Assembly: GCA_003952965.2 (NCBI GenBank)
Contig: CM025850.1
Coordinates: forward strand, 21,168,615-21,232,614
Direction of reading: 5' to 3'
DNA length: 64,000 bases
Source: Morella rubra
Taxonomy: Eukaryota > Streptophyta > Magnoliopsida > Fagales > Myricaceae
Position numbers and translations under genes: made by a program. Shown piece after piece: positions 1 to 11,200 of this stretch; the first letter of the stretch is position 1, and every line of letters begins with the position of its first letter. The notes under the pieces were generated by a model that did not search any database, was not told where the DNA came from, and saw only the letters and a list, made by a program, of their open reading frames with translations.

Positions 1-490
1 ACTGTGAAATTTGAATATCCTAGAGTTTTTAATGTTGCCTGTATAAAATTTTGAGAGATATGCGCCTTACCGTGAGATCGATATGCTGTGTCTATCTCTT
101 TCTAAATTGTATTATGTAATTTCAGGCAAAAAATTGAAGATGAGCTGAAAAAAAAAAGATGAGTTGTTTATTAGAGCATTTCTCTGGTAATTTATTAGCT
201 CAAAAGGTAATGCGCACCCTGATAATAGCGCCATGGCCTATTCGGGAAATCAAACTTCTGTCAAGTTGCTTGTAATGTCTTTATCGATCAAAATTTCAAT
301 CTTCGGCAGAAATACAAGATCAAACAAGATTACTGCAAAATCTTAACCAGTATGGTGGGGCAACACTTCCAGCAGTTCTAAACATCGCGTGCATCGAAAC
401 TTTTGAGCTTCTACAATCATCCAGCAATTTACACGATCTTAAGAAGGCGAATATGCACAGAATGCACACAGAAAAGGAACCTAAAAATTA
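1..490. repeat. Direct repeat copy A of VPS16 3'-flanking sequence
   Basis: This block matches 4675-5170 in the same orientation over about 490 bp. Shared landmarks are a GGCCTATTCGGGAAATC block, an AGTATGGTGGGGCAACACTT block and a long identical run ending in ACAGAAAAGGAACCT. Copy B lies immediately 3' of the VPS16 stop codon (minus strand), so copy A looks like a detached duplicate of the VPS16 3' UTR and downstream DNA. Similarity ends near 490. The left limit may lie outside the window. Copies differ by substitutions and small indels, including about 35 extra bases in copy B near 4925-4960. No coding sequence is seen here. Confidence 0.9.
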
Positions 491-1531
491 AAAAATACTT
501 TCTACACTTGTGATTTCTCTCTCTCTCGGACACCACACTCTCTTTGGCACAGCTAGCTCACTTCATTTTACTGATCATGACCACATTTTGCACACTTCAC
601 TCTACACGTGCTCACTTTCTTATATACCTACGCCTTATAACTTACACGCTTTCATCACTTATTTACAGACTTGTAAAGTCGGTGGAAAAATTCAATTAAA
701 AATATCTCTTAAATCGAATTCTGGGCTGATCGGTAGCAAACTTGCGCTTAACCTGTGGAGTTTGAGGTTCCTCCCAATCTTTTTCAGTCTAGTGGAGACA
801 TTATTAATACACAACATGTAGTACGTACATTATTAACAACGTTGTTTTTACTTTCTTATATTACATATTGTCACAGCATGAGGTGAAATCTCCATATATA
901 TACTCGATCGATCGGTAGCTAGCAATTCTTGTAAATAAATATATAAAAACTTGCAAATTTCTGAAGAAAGTTACATTTCCATACAGAGCAATATGGAATT
1001 ATATTGCTCTGTTTTATTACAATACCCAATTAAGTATTAAAACAATATGCATGAGAAATTTATTTATTCCCATATATATATATATATATATATTATATGG
1101 TTCTTTTTAAAATGAAACTAGGTACATTTAGTAGAGTTGTAGCAATACTTCTTGCAGCTGTCATGGGTAAGTAGACTTCTGCATGGGCATTCGCTTTATT
1201 CCGGTAGGGCAAATCCTGCAGATGCATCAAATTATATCAGAGAATAATACTCAGAAATTAGTGTTACAAAACTTACCATTTGGAATTCCCGTGAACCAAA
1301 ACACAACATGTCGAGGTTTTATATATAGAACTTAAACTGAAAATGTAAGACATGAAGGGTCCATTTGTTTGCTTGTAGAATAAATTTTGTAATTTGTTTT
1401 ACTTGTTCTTAGATATTTGGCAAACACTTGAAAATGAAGTCAAAGTAAAAAGTTTTAAGTTAATGGTAAAAATTCAATTATTTTTCAAAACACAAACTAA
1501 ACCCAAAATTTTTGCAAATCAAATTTTTTTT
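491..1531. other. Intergenic AT-rich stretch with (TA)n microsatellite
   Basis: No supported gene. An alternating AT run lies at about 1072-1093. A reading frame at 510-821 has no recognisable domain and simple-sequence composition. On the minus strand at about 1310-1120 there are short cysteine-rich frames next to a possible splice donor and acceptor, but they do not join into a convincing gene. Confidence 0.5.
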
Positions 1532-1950
1532 GGAGGAACATCATAGTATACCCCATATCTATAGGTAAAAATCAATAAACTCCCCTCAAATTTCAAAATA
1601 TTTTATTTTGCCCCATATTTTATAAAAACAATCAATCCTCACCTTTCATTAATCTAAAAATAACTAAAAATATTTAAAATGATATATAAATGAAAATTAA
1701 TTTTTTAAAATAAATACATGAAACTCTATTTCATTAATCTATTTATTTTTAATTTCTTTCTTGAATTTTTATTTTTTACATGTCTTGAAAGGGCATTTTT
1801 GCCAATTAACATCACTTTTCGTAGGAAAATCAAATAGAAGGCGATAATTGATTGTTTTTGAAACATATGGGACATAATAAATCATTTTGAAACTAGAGAG
1901 GGGCTAATTGATTTTTGCCCAAAGATATGGGCATATTATGATGTTTTCCC
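1532..1950. mobile_element. Foldback (MITE-like) element with long terminal inverted repeats
   Basis: The first about 110 bp (from GGAGGAACATCATAG) match the reverse complement of the last about 115 bp (ending ATGATGTTTTCCC). Matching landmarks are CCCATATCT, AAAAATCAAT, TTTCAAAAT and AAAACAATCAAT on both arms. The central about 190 bp is AT-rich and non-coding. T-rich tracts on both sides could be a target duplication of 8-9 bp, which would suit a Mutator-like MITE, but low complexity makes this uncertain. No transposase is encoded. Confidence 0.75.
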
Positions 1951-2901
1951 TTCTTTTTTTTTTCTCTCTCCTGAAGTTTCAGATTTTTGCGACCTCCCTC
2001 TTTCTAACCTTAGTCTCTCGCACACTTTCTTCATTGTACAATAAATGAATGTTTCACTTGCTTTCTCAAATGACAATTAATGCGTTGATTTGTCTAATTT
2101 TGTACATTTTGATAAAACAATCAAATGAGGAAAAGTAATTGAATATGTTATATATACCCAAGGTTACATAATAACCTCAGTTCATTTGATATTGATGACA
2201 ACGAACTATTTGTTATTTTCGAAAGAGATTTTCTACTCTTAAAAGTTTGTTTTTATGGAATTAATCTCTATCATTTTGGATCTTGATAAATCACGCTCAA
2301 TTTGATGCTATTTTATTGATTTATCGATATTAATTTGAGTATATGTTTACATTGAAGATATCTCCTTAAGCTCAAATTAATCCAAAAGTTAGAAGGCTCT
2401 AACGGTAAAAATCTATGTGACTTACTTAAATGTGTCAACTACATGCTAAAAAGATCAAGTTCAGAAAAGTCAAAATCAAACTTCATATAAACAAAAAGTT
2501 AAAGTTGAAGAAAATATCGACTATAGATCTCATATGAGTAGAAGAATTTTTTGAATTTGAAAGGTGCATGTGATTGTTTTATGTTGTCTACAATTAGGTT
2601 TAATGATGGGTGAAAATTTATTTATTGTGGTGTCTAATTATTTAATCCATAACAAGCATTAAATTTTTTATACAAATAAGGAAATCAATAAATATGTCAA
2701 ACATCACAAAATATTTTTAAAAGAATAACCAAACATGCACTGAGAAGTGAATTTTTTTTCTGAATACGTTTTCAATGAATAAAATTTTAGGTAGTTTTAC
2801 ATCTAAACCAAAGGAGCCTGAGTTTGGAGTTTGAATCTAAATATAGTAATAACTTCATGATGTCAAGCGCGAAAGAGAGAAGTTTAGATGTTTACCTCAC
2901 C
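1951..2901. other. Intergenic stretch without recognisable genes
   Basis: AT-rich sequence. I see no coding, RNA or clear repeat signal beyond short A/T runs. Confidence 0.5.
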
Positions 2902-3246
2902 CTAAATAGGTGGAAAATTAACATAGTAACATTCAGGAATTAAACGCCCAGTAGTACATAGTACAACACAAGATTTGTACTGAATTTTAGTTTGCAATCG
3001 CCTTCTCAAGCATCGTAGACCGCATTTTCCATAGCAGATACCTTTCGCCAGTATTAATTTATAAACAGGTTCACCCTGACGCCGGGAAGAGAGACACCGG
3101 CCAAGCGAAAATGGAGAGGCCAGGTGGAGATCAGAGGATGGAGGCTGGGGAATGTCATCCGCGGCCTGAGCTACAAGCAACAGATCAAGCAGTATCAGCA
3201 TAAAGATTATTACAAATCCAAGTCTCTTCACACTATTTCCGTCCAT
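2902..3246 (-). CDS. Small secreted cysteine-rich peptide (thionin-like, family uncertain)
   Basis: The frame encodes 114 aa beginning MDGNSVKRLG. Residues about 9-28 form a hydrophobic stretch (VIIFMLILLDLLLVAQA) ending at an Ala-x-Ala site, a good secretory signal peptide. The mature part is basic with cysteines spaced C-x3-C-x3-C (ICYGKCGLRC), then C-x3-C (KSCVVLC), then a final C near ECYY. This spacing resembles plant thionin-like and other defence-type peptides, but I cannot place it in a named family. The conserved GASA C-terminus is absent. It could be a complete single-exon gene or the first exon of a longer gene, because GT dinucleotides follow the stop. It sits between the two VPS16 3' repeat copies. 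An AT-rich region with a TATATATATA run lies upstream (about 3325-3350). Expression is unproven. Confidence 0.5.
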   Translation of the reverse strand: MDGNSVKRLGFVIIFMLILLDLLLVAQAADDIPQPPSSDLHLASPFSLGRCLSSRRQGEPVYKLILAKGICYGKCGLRCLRRRLQTKIQYKSCVVLCTTGRLIPECYYVNFPPI

Positions 3247-3663
3247 ATAGCTTTCTTGTACTAACTAATTAAGCAGCTGAGTTTTTGTAATTTGAAGGCC
3301 ATGAATGTGAAGCCATCTGCAAAGATATATATATATATATTATATATAAAGTTGGCCTTTGGGTTATAAAACTATTGAAACTTGAAAGGTTGTTCAATGG
3401 TGTCTTTTAAAGCATTTGATTTAATGGCCTTCCACACATGTTCAAGCTATGTGTCATCTCTTCATGGCTAGCTATAACCATGAGTGCTTAAAATTGTTGA
3501 TCATCATCTTGTCAAAGTTGTGTACGTACGTCCATTCACTAATAAAGTTGCCATATTTAATTTTCTAGCTACCATAGTCACAACATCGATGAAAGCACGG
3601 TTTGTAATATAAATTTAAGGGTACACGACAACAAGATGGGTATATCATATATACATTTTATAT
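3247..3663. other. Upstream region of the cysteine-rich peptide gene
   Basis: Non-coding. It contains an alternating TA run at about 3325-3350 that could serve as a TATA region for the minus-strand peptide gene about 80-100 bp away. Nothing else is recognisable. Confidence 0.4.
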
Positions 3664-4628
3664 TTAAGGGTACATTTGTTTAGCTGTAAAGCACTTTTTT
3701 TTTTTTTTTTTTTTGTAAAGTAGTTTCCAATGCATTATGTTTCAATAAAATATTCTAATTTCCGATGTTTGGTTGTTACATCAAATATATTTTCTGAAAG
3801 TATTTTTCAATTTTTTGATGTATGTTATATTTTTCGTAATTTTATAAGATTAATAAACTATAACATCAATTTGAAATAAAATGAAATATTTTTTTCTAGA
3901 GAGTAAGAAAAGGGTCGGCTTTCTTTGAATGTTTTGATTTCGAGTTAGAAACTCGAACACTAACCTGTTTTTTTTCTTTTCCAGGTTCATGTTTTAAAAC
4001 CCGATCTAGATCCCGAGAAAAACTAAAACTGTCAGTGTCAAGTTTCTTTGAACACTTGGGTTTCAGGTTAGAGACGCGAACATGAACCTGATTTTTCAGT
4101 TCATGTTTCAAAACCCGACCATGAAAAAAACAAAAATTGGGGTCAAGTTCCTTTGAATGTTTTAGTTTCGAGTTAGAAATCAAACACATAAACCTGATTT
4201 TTCTAGAGTTCATGTTTCAAAACCTTACCCTAACCTTAAAAAAAGCTAAAACTGTTGAGGTCGATTTCTTTTGAATGATTTGATTTAGGGTTAGAGACCT
4301 AAACACGAACTTGGTTTTTCTTAAGTTCAAATTTAAAAACCTGACCCCTACCACGATGTAACCCAACCAGTTTGGGTTGAACCGAGTTGGTTTCGAGTCA
4401 GTGGTCGGGTCGAGTTCGATTTTTTTGGCCAACCTAAGACTGAAAGAGGCAGGTCAAGAAAGAAGATTCACTAGTTTCAAAAAGTAAATAACTTTCAGAA
4501 TAGTGAGTTATCTTTTACGATTGACCGAATTGAATTTCAATTGACCATATTTTACGAGGCTCTCAAAACAGTCGAAAGTATGAAACGTACTTTCCAAAAA
4601 ATAAAATACTCCAAAACAAATAGAGCCT
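3664..4628. mobile_element. Probable foldback DNA element carrying an internal tandem array
   Basis: The left end (ACATTTGTTTAGCTGTAAAG, long T run, GTAAAGTAGTTTCC) resembles the reverse complement of the right end (CTATTTGTTTTGGAGTA, T run, GGAAAGTACGTTTC). The terminal about 190 bp is also present in reverse orientation at about 29405-29575 in a MATE intron, which supports a dispersed element. The body holds four imperfect tandem units (see separate entry). Exact ends and target duplication are not resolved. Confidence 0.5.
3905..4400. repeat. Four-unit imperfect tandem repeat (about 105-125 bp per unit)
   Basis: Units begin near 3913, 4037, 4142 and 4259, each with a GTC(A/G)-x-TTTCTTTGAA-like start. 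A GAGTTAGAAA/GGTTAGAGAC block, a GAACCTGATTTTT-like block and a TTCATGTTTCAAAACC block follow in the same order. Both minus-strand reading frames here (3896-4213 and 4217-4432) are by-products of the repeat and encode basic, repetitive peptides without domains. Confidence 0.8.
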
Positions 4629-4674
4629 AAAAAAATACATCATTACGATCATGTACAATTCAATAAAATTATAC

Positions 4675-5170
4675 AGTGCAATTTGAAGACCCTAAAGTTT
4701 TTAATGCTCTATGTATAAAATTTCAAGAGATATGGACCTTATAATGGGTCGATATATCTATCTCTTTTTAAATTATACCATGTAATTTTTAGGCAAAAAA
4801 TTGAAAATGAGCGGTTCGTTAGAGCATTTATCTGGTCATTTATTAGTCAAAAGGTAATGCGCGCCCTGATAATAGAGACATGGCCTATTCGGGAAATCAA
4901 ACTTCTGTCTTAAGTTGCTTGCAAGGTCTTTTTTATTTTTTTCTAGGCTGCTTGTAATGTCTTTCTCGATCAAAATTTCAATCTTTGACGTAAATACAAG
5001 ATCAAACAAGATTACTGCAAACTCTTAACCAGTATGGTGGGGCAACACTTCGAGCAGTTCTAACCATCGCGTGAAACTTTTGAACTTCTACAATCATCCA
5101 GCAATTTACACGATCTTAAGAAGGCGAATATGCACAGAATGCACACAGAAAAGGAACCTGAAAAATAAAA
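4675..5170. repeat. Direct repeat copy B, at the VPS16 3' end
   Basis: Same block as 1-490. It directly follows the VPS16 stop codon on the minus strand and so probably contains its 3' UTR and polyadenylation region. This copy has an extra T-rich insert near 4925-4960. Confidence 0.9.
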
Positions 5171-5206
5171 AATGAGTTGAAAGAAACCGAAAAAGGTGTT
5201 CTAAGA

Positions 5207-8200
5207 CTATGAAGCCCCTTGGAAGGACAGTCTGTCCCGAAGAGTATCGAAAATCGATGAAGCTGCCGCATTCTGTGCAAACGTCAATTTCAATCTACCA
5301 AGCAATTCGCCATCTTTCGCCTGAGAAGCAGCATCGGCGGCTTCCTTGGCCATGCCAATCCGAGCATAAGACTGTTCAGATAAAAAAGGTAACAGAAAGC
5401 ACTCTTAACCGATGCAGACCCAGAGAAGGATAAGGGATAATCAGTTTGGCATGTGTAATGGGTACATTATTGAACGGTTGTTGATGTGATGCTCACAAAA
5501 ACCACAATAAAAAAAAAAGGAGAAATCCATACGAAACTGAATTTTTCATCTCTGCCGCTCTTTATAAAACATCGACCACAATAAGTTGAACAAGTATAAA
5601 TTACCTCAGCTCTTTCTCGGGGATCTGCAATTTTTGGGATATATTTTAGAGCTTCCCCTTTATCATCTGCCTCAATGCATGCCTCCACAAATGGCCTGTA
5701 ACCTATTTGAAGTGAAATTTAATCAGGAAATGAACTTCTGAGGCCTTTACATGGCAAATATGAAAATGCGTTTGCAAGTATTTTTGGCAAATTGCAGCAA
5801 TATAAAGCAGTTCCTGTTCCATTAAAAAGCTTCAGAACAAGAAAACATCCATGCTTTAGCTTTAGTTTGTAAGGATTCAAAATTCCTACAAGATATACTT
5901 GTCACTATTAGAATTTGAACAAGTAACTTGCAAACTCAGCAACAGATGTTATCTGATGCATGATGACAATCTGACTCCATCAGCTTTCAGTATGTGAGAT
6001 CAACAGTTGGCTCTTTTAGGTCAGCAAATTTTGTATCCGATCATTTATTGTTTCCCTAACAAACAATTAATAAGGATAGAATTAATTTTAGATTATAAGT
6101 ATCAAAATTGGATGAGATGTTTGTATTCCATGTATAAAAGTCATCCCTTATAAAATTCACAATTTAAAAGTCGGCCCTTTAGAATATTGCAATAACCATA
6201 ACTGGTGGAGACAATAACTGTTGACCTAAAAACTCCCCCCATGCATGCAGTAAAGTAAATCTACAATTTACATTAGATTCAGTTAAAAGACAGCAAGGTT
6301 ACAAACGCGTTTGCTTCTTTACCTTAATTTCTGAAACTAAACTAGGATTTGGAAAGCTTACCAATCGGTTCTCTTCTCCTTCGAAAATTTTTCCAGGGCA
6401 TCCCAATCTCTAATTGTAGCCAAAGCAAAAATCTTAAGCCAATACCATCTCTTCTCAGAAACCTAAGACAAGTTAAAGCAATAATCATACATTCCAGTTG
6501 CATCCCATAGACCAGATAGATGGCCAGTAAACAATTATACATGCTGACAATTGCTCAATCCTGTCCACCGAATGGCTATGCTTTCTGAACTTTTTCTTTT
6601 GCTTTTCTTCTTGTTCTTCTTTTTGTTTTGTTAATCATGGAAAGAAGCACAAGAGGGACCTATTTTTCACTTTTACCCAAGGTAGCATTACAGGAACTTT
6701 ACAGACCTTGAATTCTGTTTTTACTCTCGTTGCAGCTCGATGGTTTCCCAATACAATACAAGTGCGAATTGTGTCGCTGATGCTTGAATCAACAAAAATA
6801 GCCTGCTTTGTAGTCACCTCCAACTCATGCTGTATTCTGTAGAAATAGAATTCAATCGGAACTAGTTATTTATATATCAAGTAGCAGTTCAAATACACAA
6901 GTCTAAACCTGAATCATGGGTAGTTGCATACATTTGTTAGTATCATAACCTTGCCAAAGACTATATATGCTGCACCTTGGACTGATATGATAATACAGCA
7001 GTGGGCACCTTCACTGACATAGTTCTCTAGTACATCTTGTGGTGCAATATCAAAAAAAAAAATATATATTCTCACCTTAACAATTTAGCATGCTCTTCAG
7101 CAGCCTTTGACTCAAAGTTGTGTTCCTTTGTTTCTGAGAAAAGGTTTTGGGCCTTCTCAATAAGTTTTATCCGTGGACCATGGAGTGGAGATCCTTTGCT
7201 TGCCATGGGATTCTTTCCTAACTCCCACGACTCCTTCCATAGAAGAAAGGCCACCTCCTACAAAACAACCAAAACTTCATTATAGAAACTAAGGTTTCAT
7301 TTGACTAGAGATCATAAACAGAAAATTCATTACATAGTCGGTCAAATAATAAGTAAAACTAAGAAATCAATGGATGGCTGGAAGCACAAAGGACATTTGT
7401 AACAAGTAAAATCCTATCACATGGTCATTGATAAGATATCTCATACTTATATCTGCAGCTACCTATTTGATAAGCAACAAAAATTTGTTGGAAAAACGAA
7501 AATATAAGTAAAAACTGGAGGCGTAAGACACTGGAGGCTATTTAGACCATTCATCATTCCCTTTATATTTTTTCCTTCCCTTTTCCTTTTATTGGATGGT
7601 ACATTCATCCGTCTTACCTACTAATCTATTTCCTATTTTCAGATTTGAGAAGACTTCAATGCATTGCTCTTAAATGACCCTTTCAATCATAGTATACTCT
7701 TTACAGGACCGTCTCAAACACACCTGTGGGAGTGTGGGTGAATGTGTGCAGATATGGCTCAGATAGCAATCACTGAGCTCAAAGAATTAAACATACTTGA
7801 AGCTGTCCAGTTGATAGGAAGAAGTCCTTCAGGAATTCATGCCTGTAATACCTGAAACAGTATATGTAGAGAGGAGTCATGCAAAAGCATAAAACAACAC
7901 ACAACATGGAAACAAGAAGCAAACATGATCCTGTGATTACAGTAAAGGCACACCTATGCACAAAAAGGAGACCATGACGCAGCCCAAGTGCCTGACTCTG
8001 CATTGCGAGAGGCCATGCAATGCTAAAAATCACGTCTGCACATGCTTTTAGGAATGCGCAGGGCACAACAGCAAGCACATTGTCCAAGATAATATCTGCT
8101 TATTATTCCATCATTTATGCTGGTTTTCAAAATCAGTGATTTCCCAAAAGTTATGGTGGAAGGTTTACAGAACAATTACATTTGTATTCTCTGATCGAAA

Positions 8201-11200
8201 ACATGATTGGAGAAGCAAAATACCAATACATTCTGTTTTGTTTCTCATTTAAGTTTTATTGTTCATCTTATTCATCATCATCTTCTCCTTCTCCCTCTGT
8301 ATTCGATAGCAATGCCTCTTATGGCCTCTTCCCCAATTCCCTGCTTAGTCTAACTAACTTCCTTTCTGTTCTTTTTCGCCCTCATCTTAAAACCTGTCTC
8401 AAATCCTCTCTACAAACTATAAAACCATGGAAGACTATTGCCACTGATCGCTTAAAAACAAACTGGTGCTTGTTAAAAAAAAAAAAATTAAAAACAAACT
8501 GGTATATTCTAATGTTCCAATCAAAGGTGCAGCAGTTTATAAGGACTAAATCAGCCCCTGAAATAATGTCGAACCCTTAAATTTAGAAACCACTTAAAAT
8601 CTCCACATGCTTTGGCCCCATTTATTCCAAATAACTTTAAGATGAATAATGTAATTTAAACCCACACGATGTGTACCTTCCTTAAAACGCATTTCACAGA
8701 ATTTATTTTATTTTAACAAGTGAATTACTTTTCCAGGATGCATTCATAAAGTCACACCCTGCAGTTACGCTGTACCCAACATCTAAACCCAAATCAGACA
8801 ACGGTGTATACCTACCGTGCATAAGTTACAAACAAATCCCGTGCCAGGGGTCTGGCCTGTATCGTTCCAAAAAACTCCAGGGGTTGCCTCTGTATAAAAA
8901 AGGACCACATGCATTACATCAAGTGACATGATGATAAATAGAAATTTTGTTTAAAAAGGTTGTCCAGATATTACCTTTTGTGAGATATGAAACAGAACAA
9001 GATAAACAAGGTCAGTATCACCACTTTCAGTCGCCTTCATCAAAGCTGTATCTTCCTCTCCTATGCTTAAAAGGAGAGGCACCTGAAGTGAAAGAATCAT
9101 GAGTATATTCTATACTTCCACAAATGCCCCCTTTCCATTTTTGGCATGGGAGAGGGGGTGTTCAGGGCCGAAATATAAAAACCTGTTTCGAGGAACGTGG
9201 TTCATGCTCAACAAGCATAGCAGCTAGTTTCCGGCGGCCATTCTTATCAGCATGAGCAGCAACTCCAGCATAGGATATTCCTTTGCATAATTTCAGCTGA
9301 AATTCAAAGGTGCATAATATAAAAATCTTTTTGAATGGAATAAAATGAGCAGACATCACTTGTTTTGAAGCAACCTAAACAACCTTATCCAGTAAGATTT
9401 CAAGGAGAGCTGCATCAGGAATTGCCAATGAAGCAGTTATCTTAGAGCATGCCCAGTGCATTATCACCACCTCCTACAAAGAAGAAAATCAGGAAAAATA
9501 TGATGTCAAATATGTGAGGACTTATACTTGCATCACAAATTTAACGCAGCAACTATCACGGTAACAAAACACCTAGCTTGCAAAATAATAACAGGAAACC
9601 AGAGAGTATGAAAGTATCTTAATGAGCAATTTTTGGCAGTCAGGAATGGGATCAAAAAATTCAAGAATATACATATACCAATATATGAGACTGCTTTCTG
9701 CATATATACTTGCAGACAAAGATTACCATCTACAGGTTAATGAATTCAAAAAGAAGAATCATATCGGTTGTCTCAATGTTCATATCATGCACATTTTGAC
9801 TGGCGTTTCATATTCTCGATCAGGTGCAACCGTGAAGAAATCACCACCTCCACATTTTAGGCACAATTCATACTACAGTGGCTGTAACAGCTTCCTCAAG
9901 GTACCAGGGAATAAAAGAAAGAGGTTCATATCCGAAAGTACCCCCCCAAACAAACAAAAACCACCAACAGATATCTTGAGGATGACTCCTTCAGGGACTT
10001 GTTTTCCCACACATTTGTCTCAACCTCTTTACTGCTCCCCGAAAATAAATTTATACAAGGGAAGTCTACCTCCCGAATTACGCCAACGTCTTCACATTCA
10101 ATTGTTGAAATGATAGCTTTGAAGATTTATTTCACTGGAGTAGATAAGGAAAACATCCAAATCTATATGGCGGCTTACTTCAATATTTATTCAAGTCTTG
10201 ACCACATTTAAACTACACTTCTATGGGTATGTTAGATGTGCATAAATTCAGCAGAGAAATCAATCGTTACAGTTAAATTATTTAGGGTATTCTCAAGTAT
10301 ACTTCCTGTGGACTTCTTGTCAGATCTATCGATCATTGTTAATTCATCCAAAATTAGGGCCAAAAGGGCTCAAGAATAAATTCAGAAATCCATGTCTGAA
10401 CTTCGTAATAAAATGTTTGCACCATAACTCTAATATATACTTGCAATCAGTCTTCTCTCACATCTGCCTCCATCTTACATCCATCCCATCTTACTCATTT
10501 ATCTCTCAAGGAACATTTTCACCAGCAAGTAAGCAATGCCCCCACTAAAATTTTACTCATTTTGCACGTAAAAGTCAATTTCTTTGTTGCACTACTTTCG
10601 AGATGGATCTTATTTAATTGCATATAATTCATGCTTCAGTTGGAAATTTCCAAAAAAAATTCATGGGTTTCTCTGTCTACTGGCACCAGCACAAGGCGGT
10701 AACTTCATAAAATTATGAAATGTACTAGTTGGATCAAGGCTAACTAAGTTTCTAATATCTTCACTTCAGAGTAAACAGAGATTATCCAACAACTCTGACC
10801 GACCATGGAACAATAAATAGGAATAAAAATTACCAGGCCATAGTATCCAAAAAATAACCCAACACCATCCAATACGCATCTTATCATACTGGTCTCAGCA
10901 TGCACACAATTATCTTCAACAAAGTAAACTGAAATACATAGTTGAGGAAACCCAGTTTAAAAAAGGGAATGCAACTCTATCATTTCAAATTCTTGATTTA
11001 ATATATTGACTTACTTGATTCATTCCAAGGTACTCTGATACCCGTAGGGCAAGAAGATGTTTGTGCGCATTAATCAAACGACCAATCAGAACAGATGGTG
11101 TAAGCAACTGGGGCAACAAGTTTATTCAGTATTTCAAGAAAATGACACAAGTCCAATATTGGAATCTGAAACTAAAATCACAAAGCTTGTAGAACCTTAT

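Noticed and set aside
510..821. 103-codon plus-strand frame
   Set aside because: His/Leu/Ser/Thr-rich text from simple sequence, no domain, no conserved start context.
1120..1310. Short cysteine-rich minus-strand frames with GTAAGT and CAG sites, possibly exons of a peptide gene
   Set aside because: No frame gives a signal peptide or consistent joining to 2902-3246; the candidate ATG is only about 10 bases after a TATA-like word.
9622..10548. Plus-strand frames of 60-163 codons
   Set aside because: They lie in VPS16 intron 5, have no domain and no supporting splice or start context.
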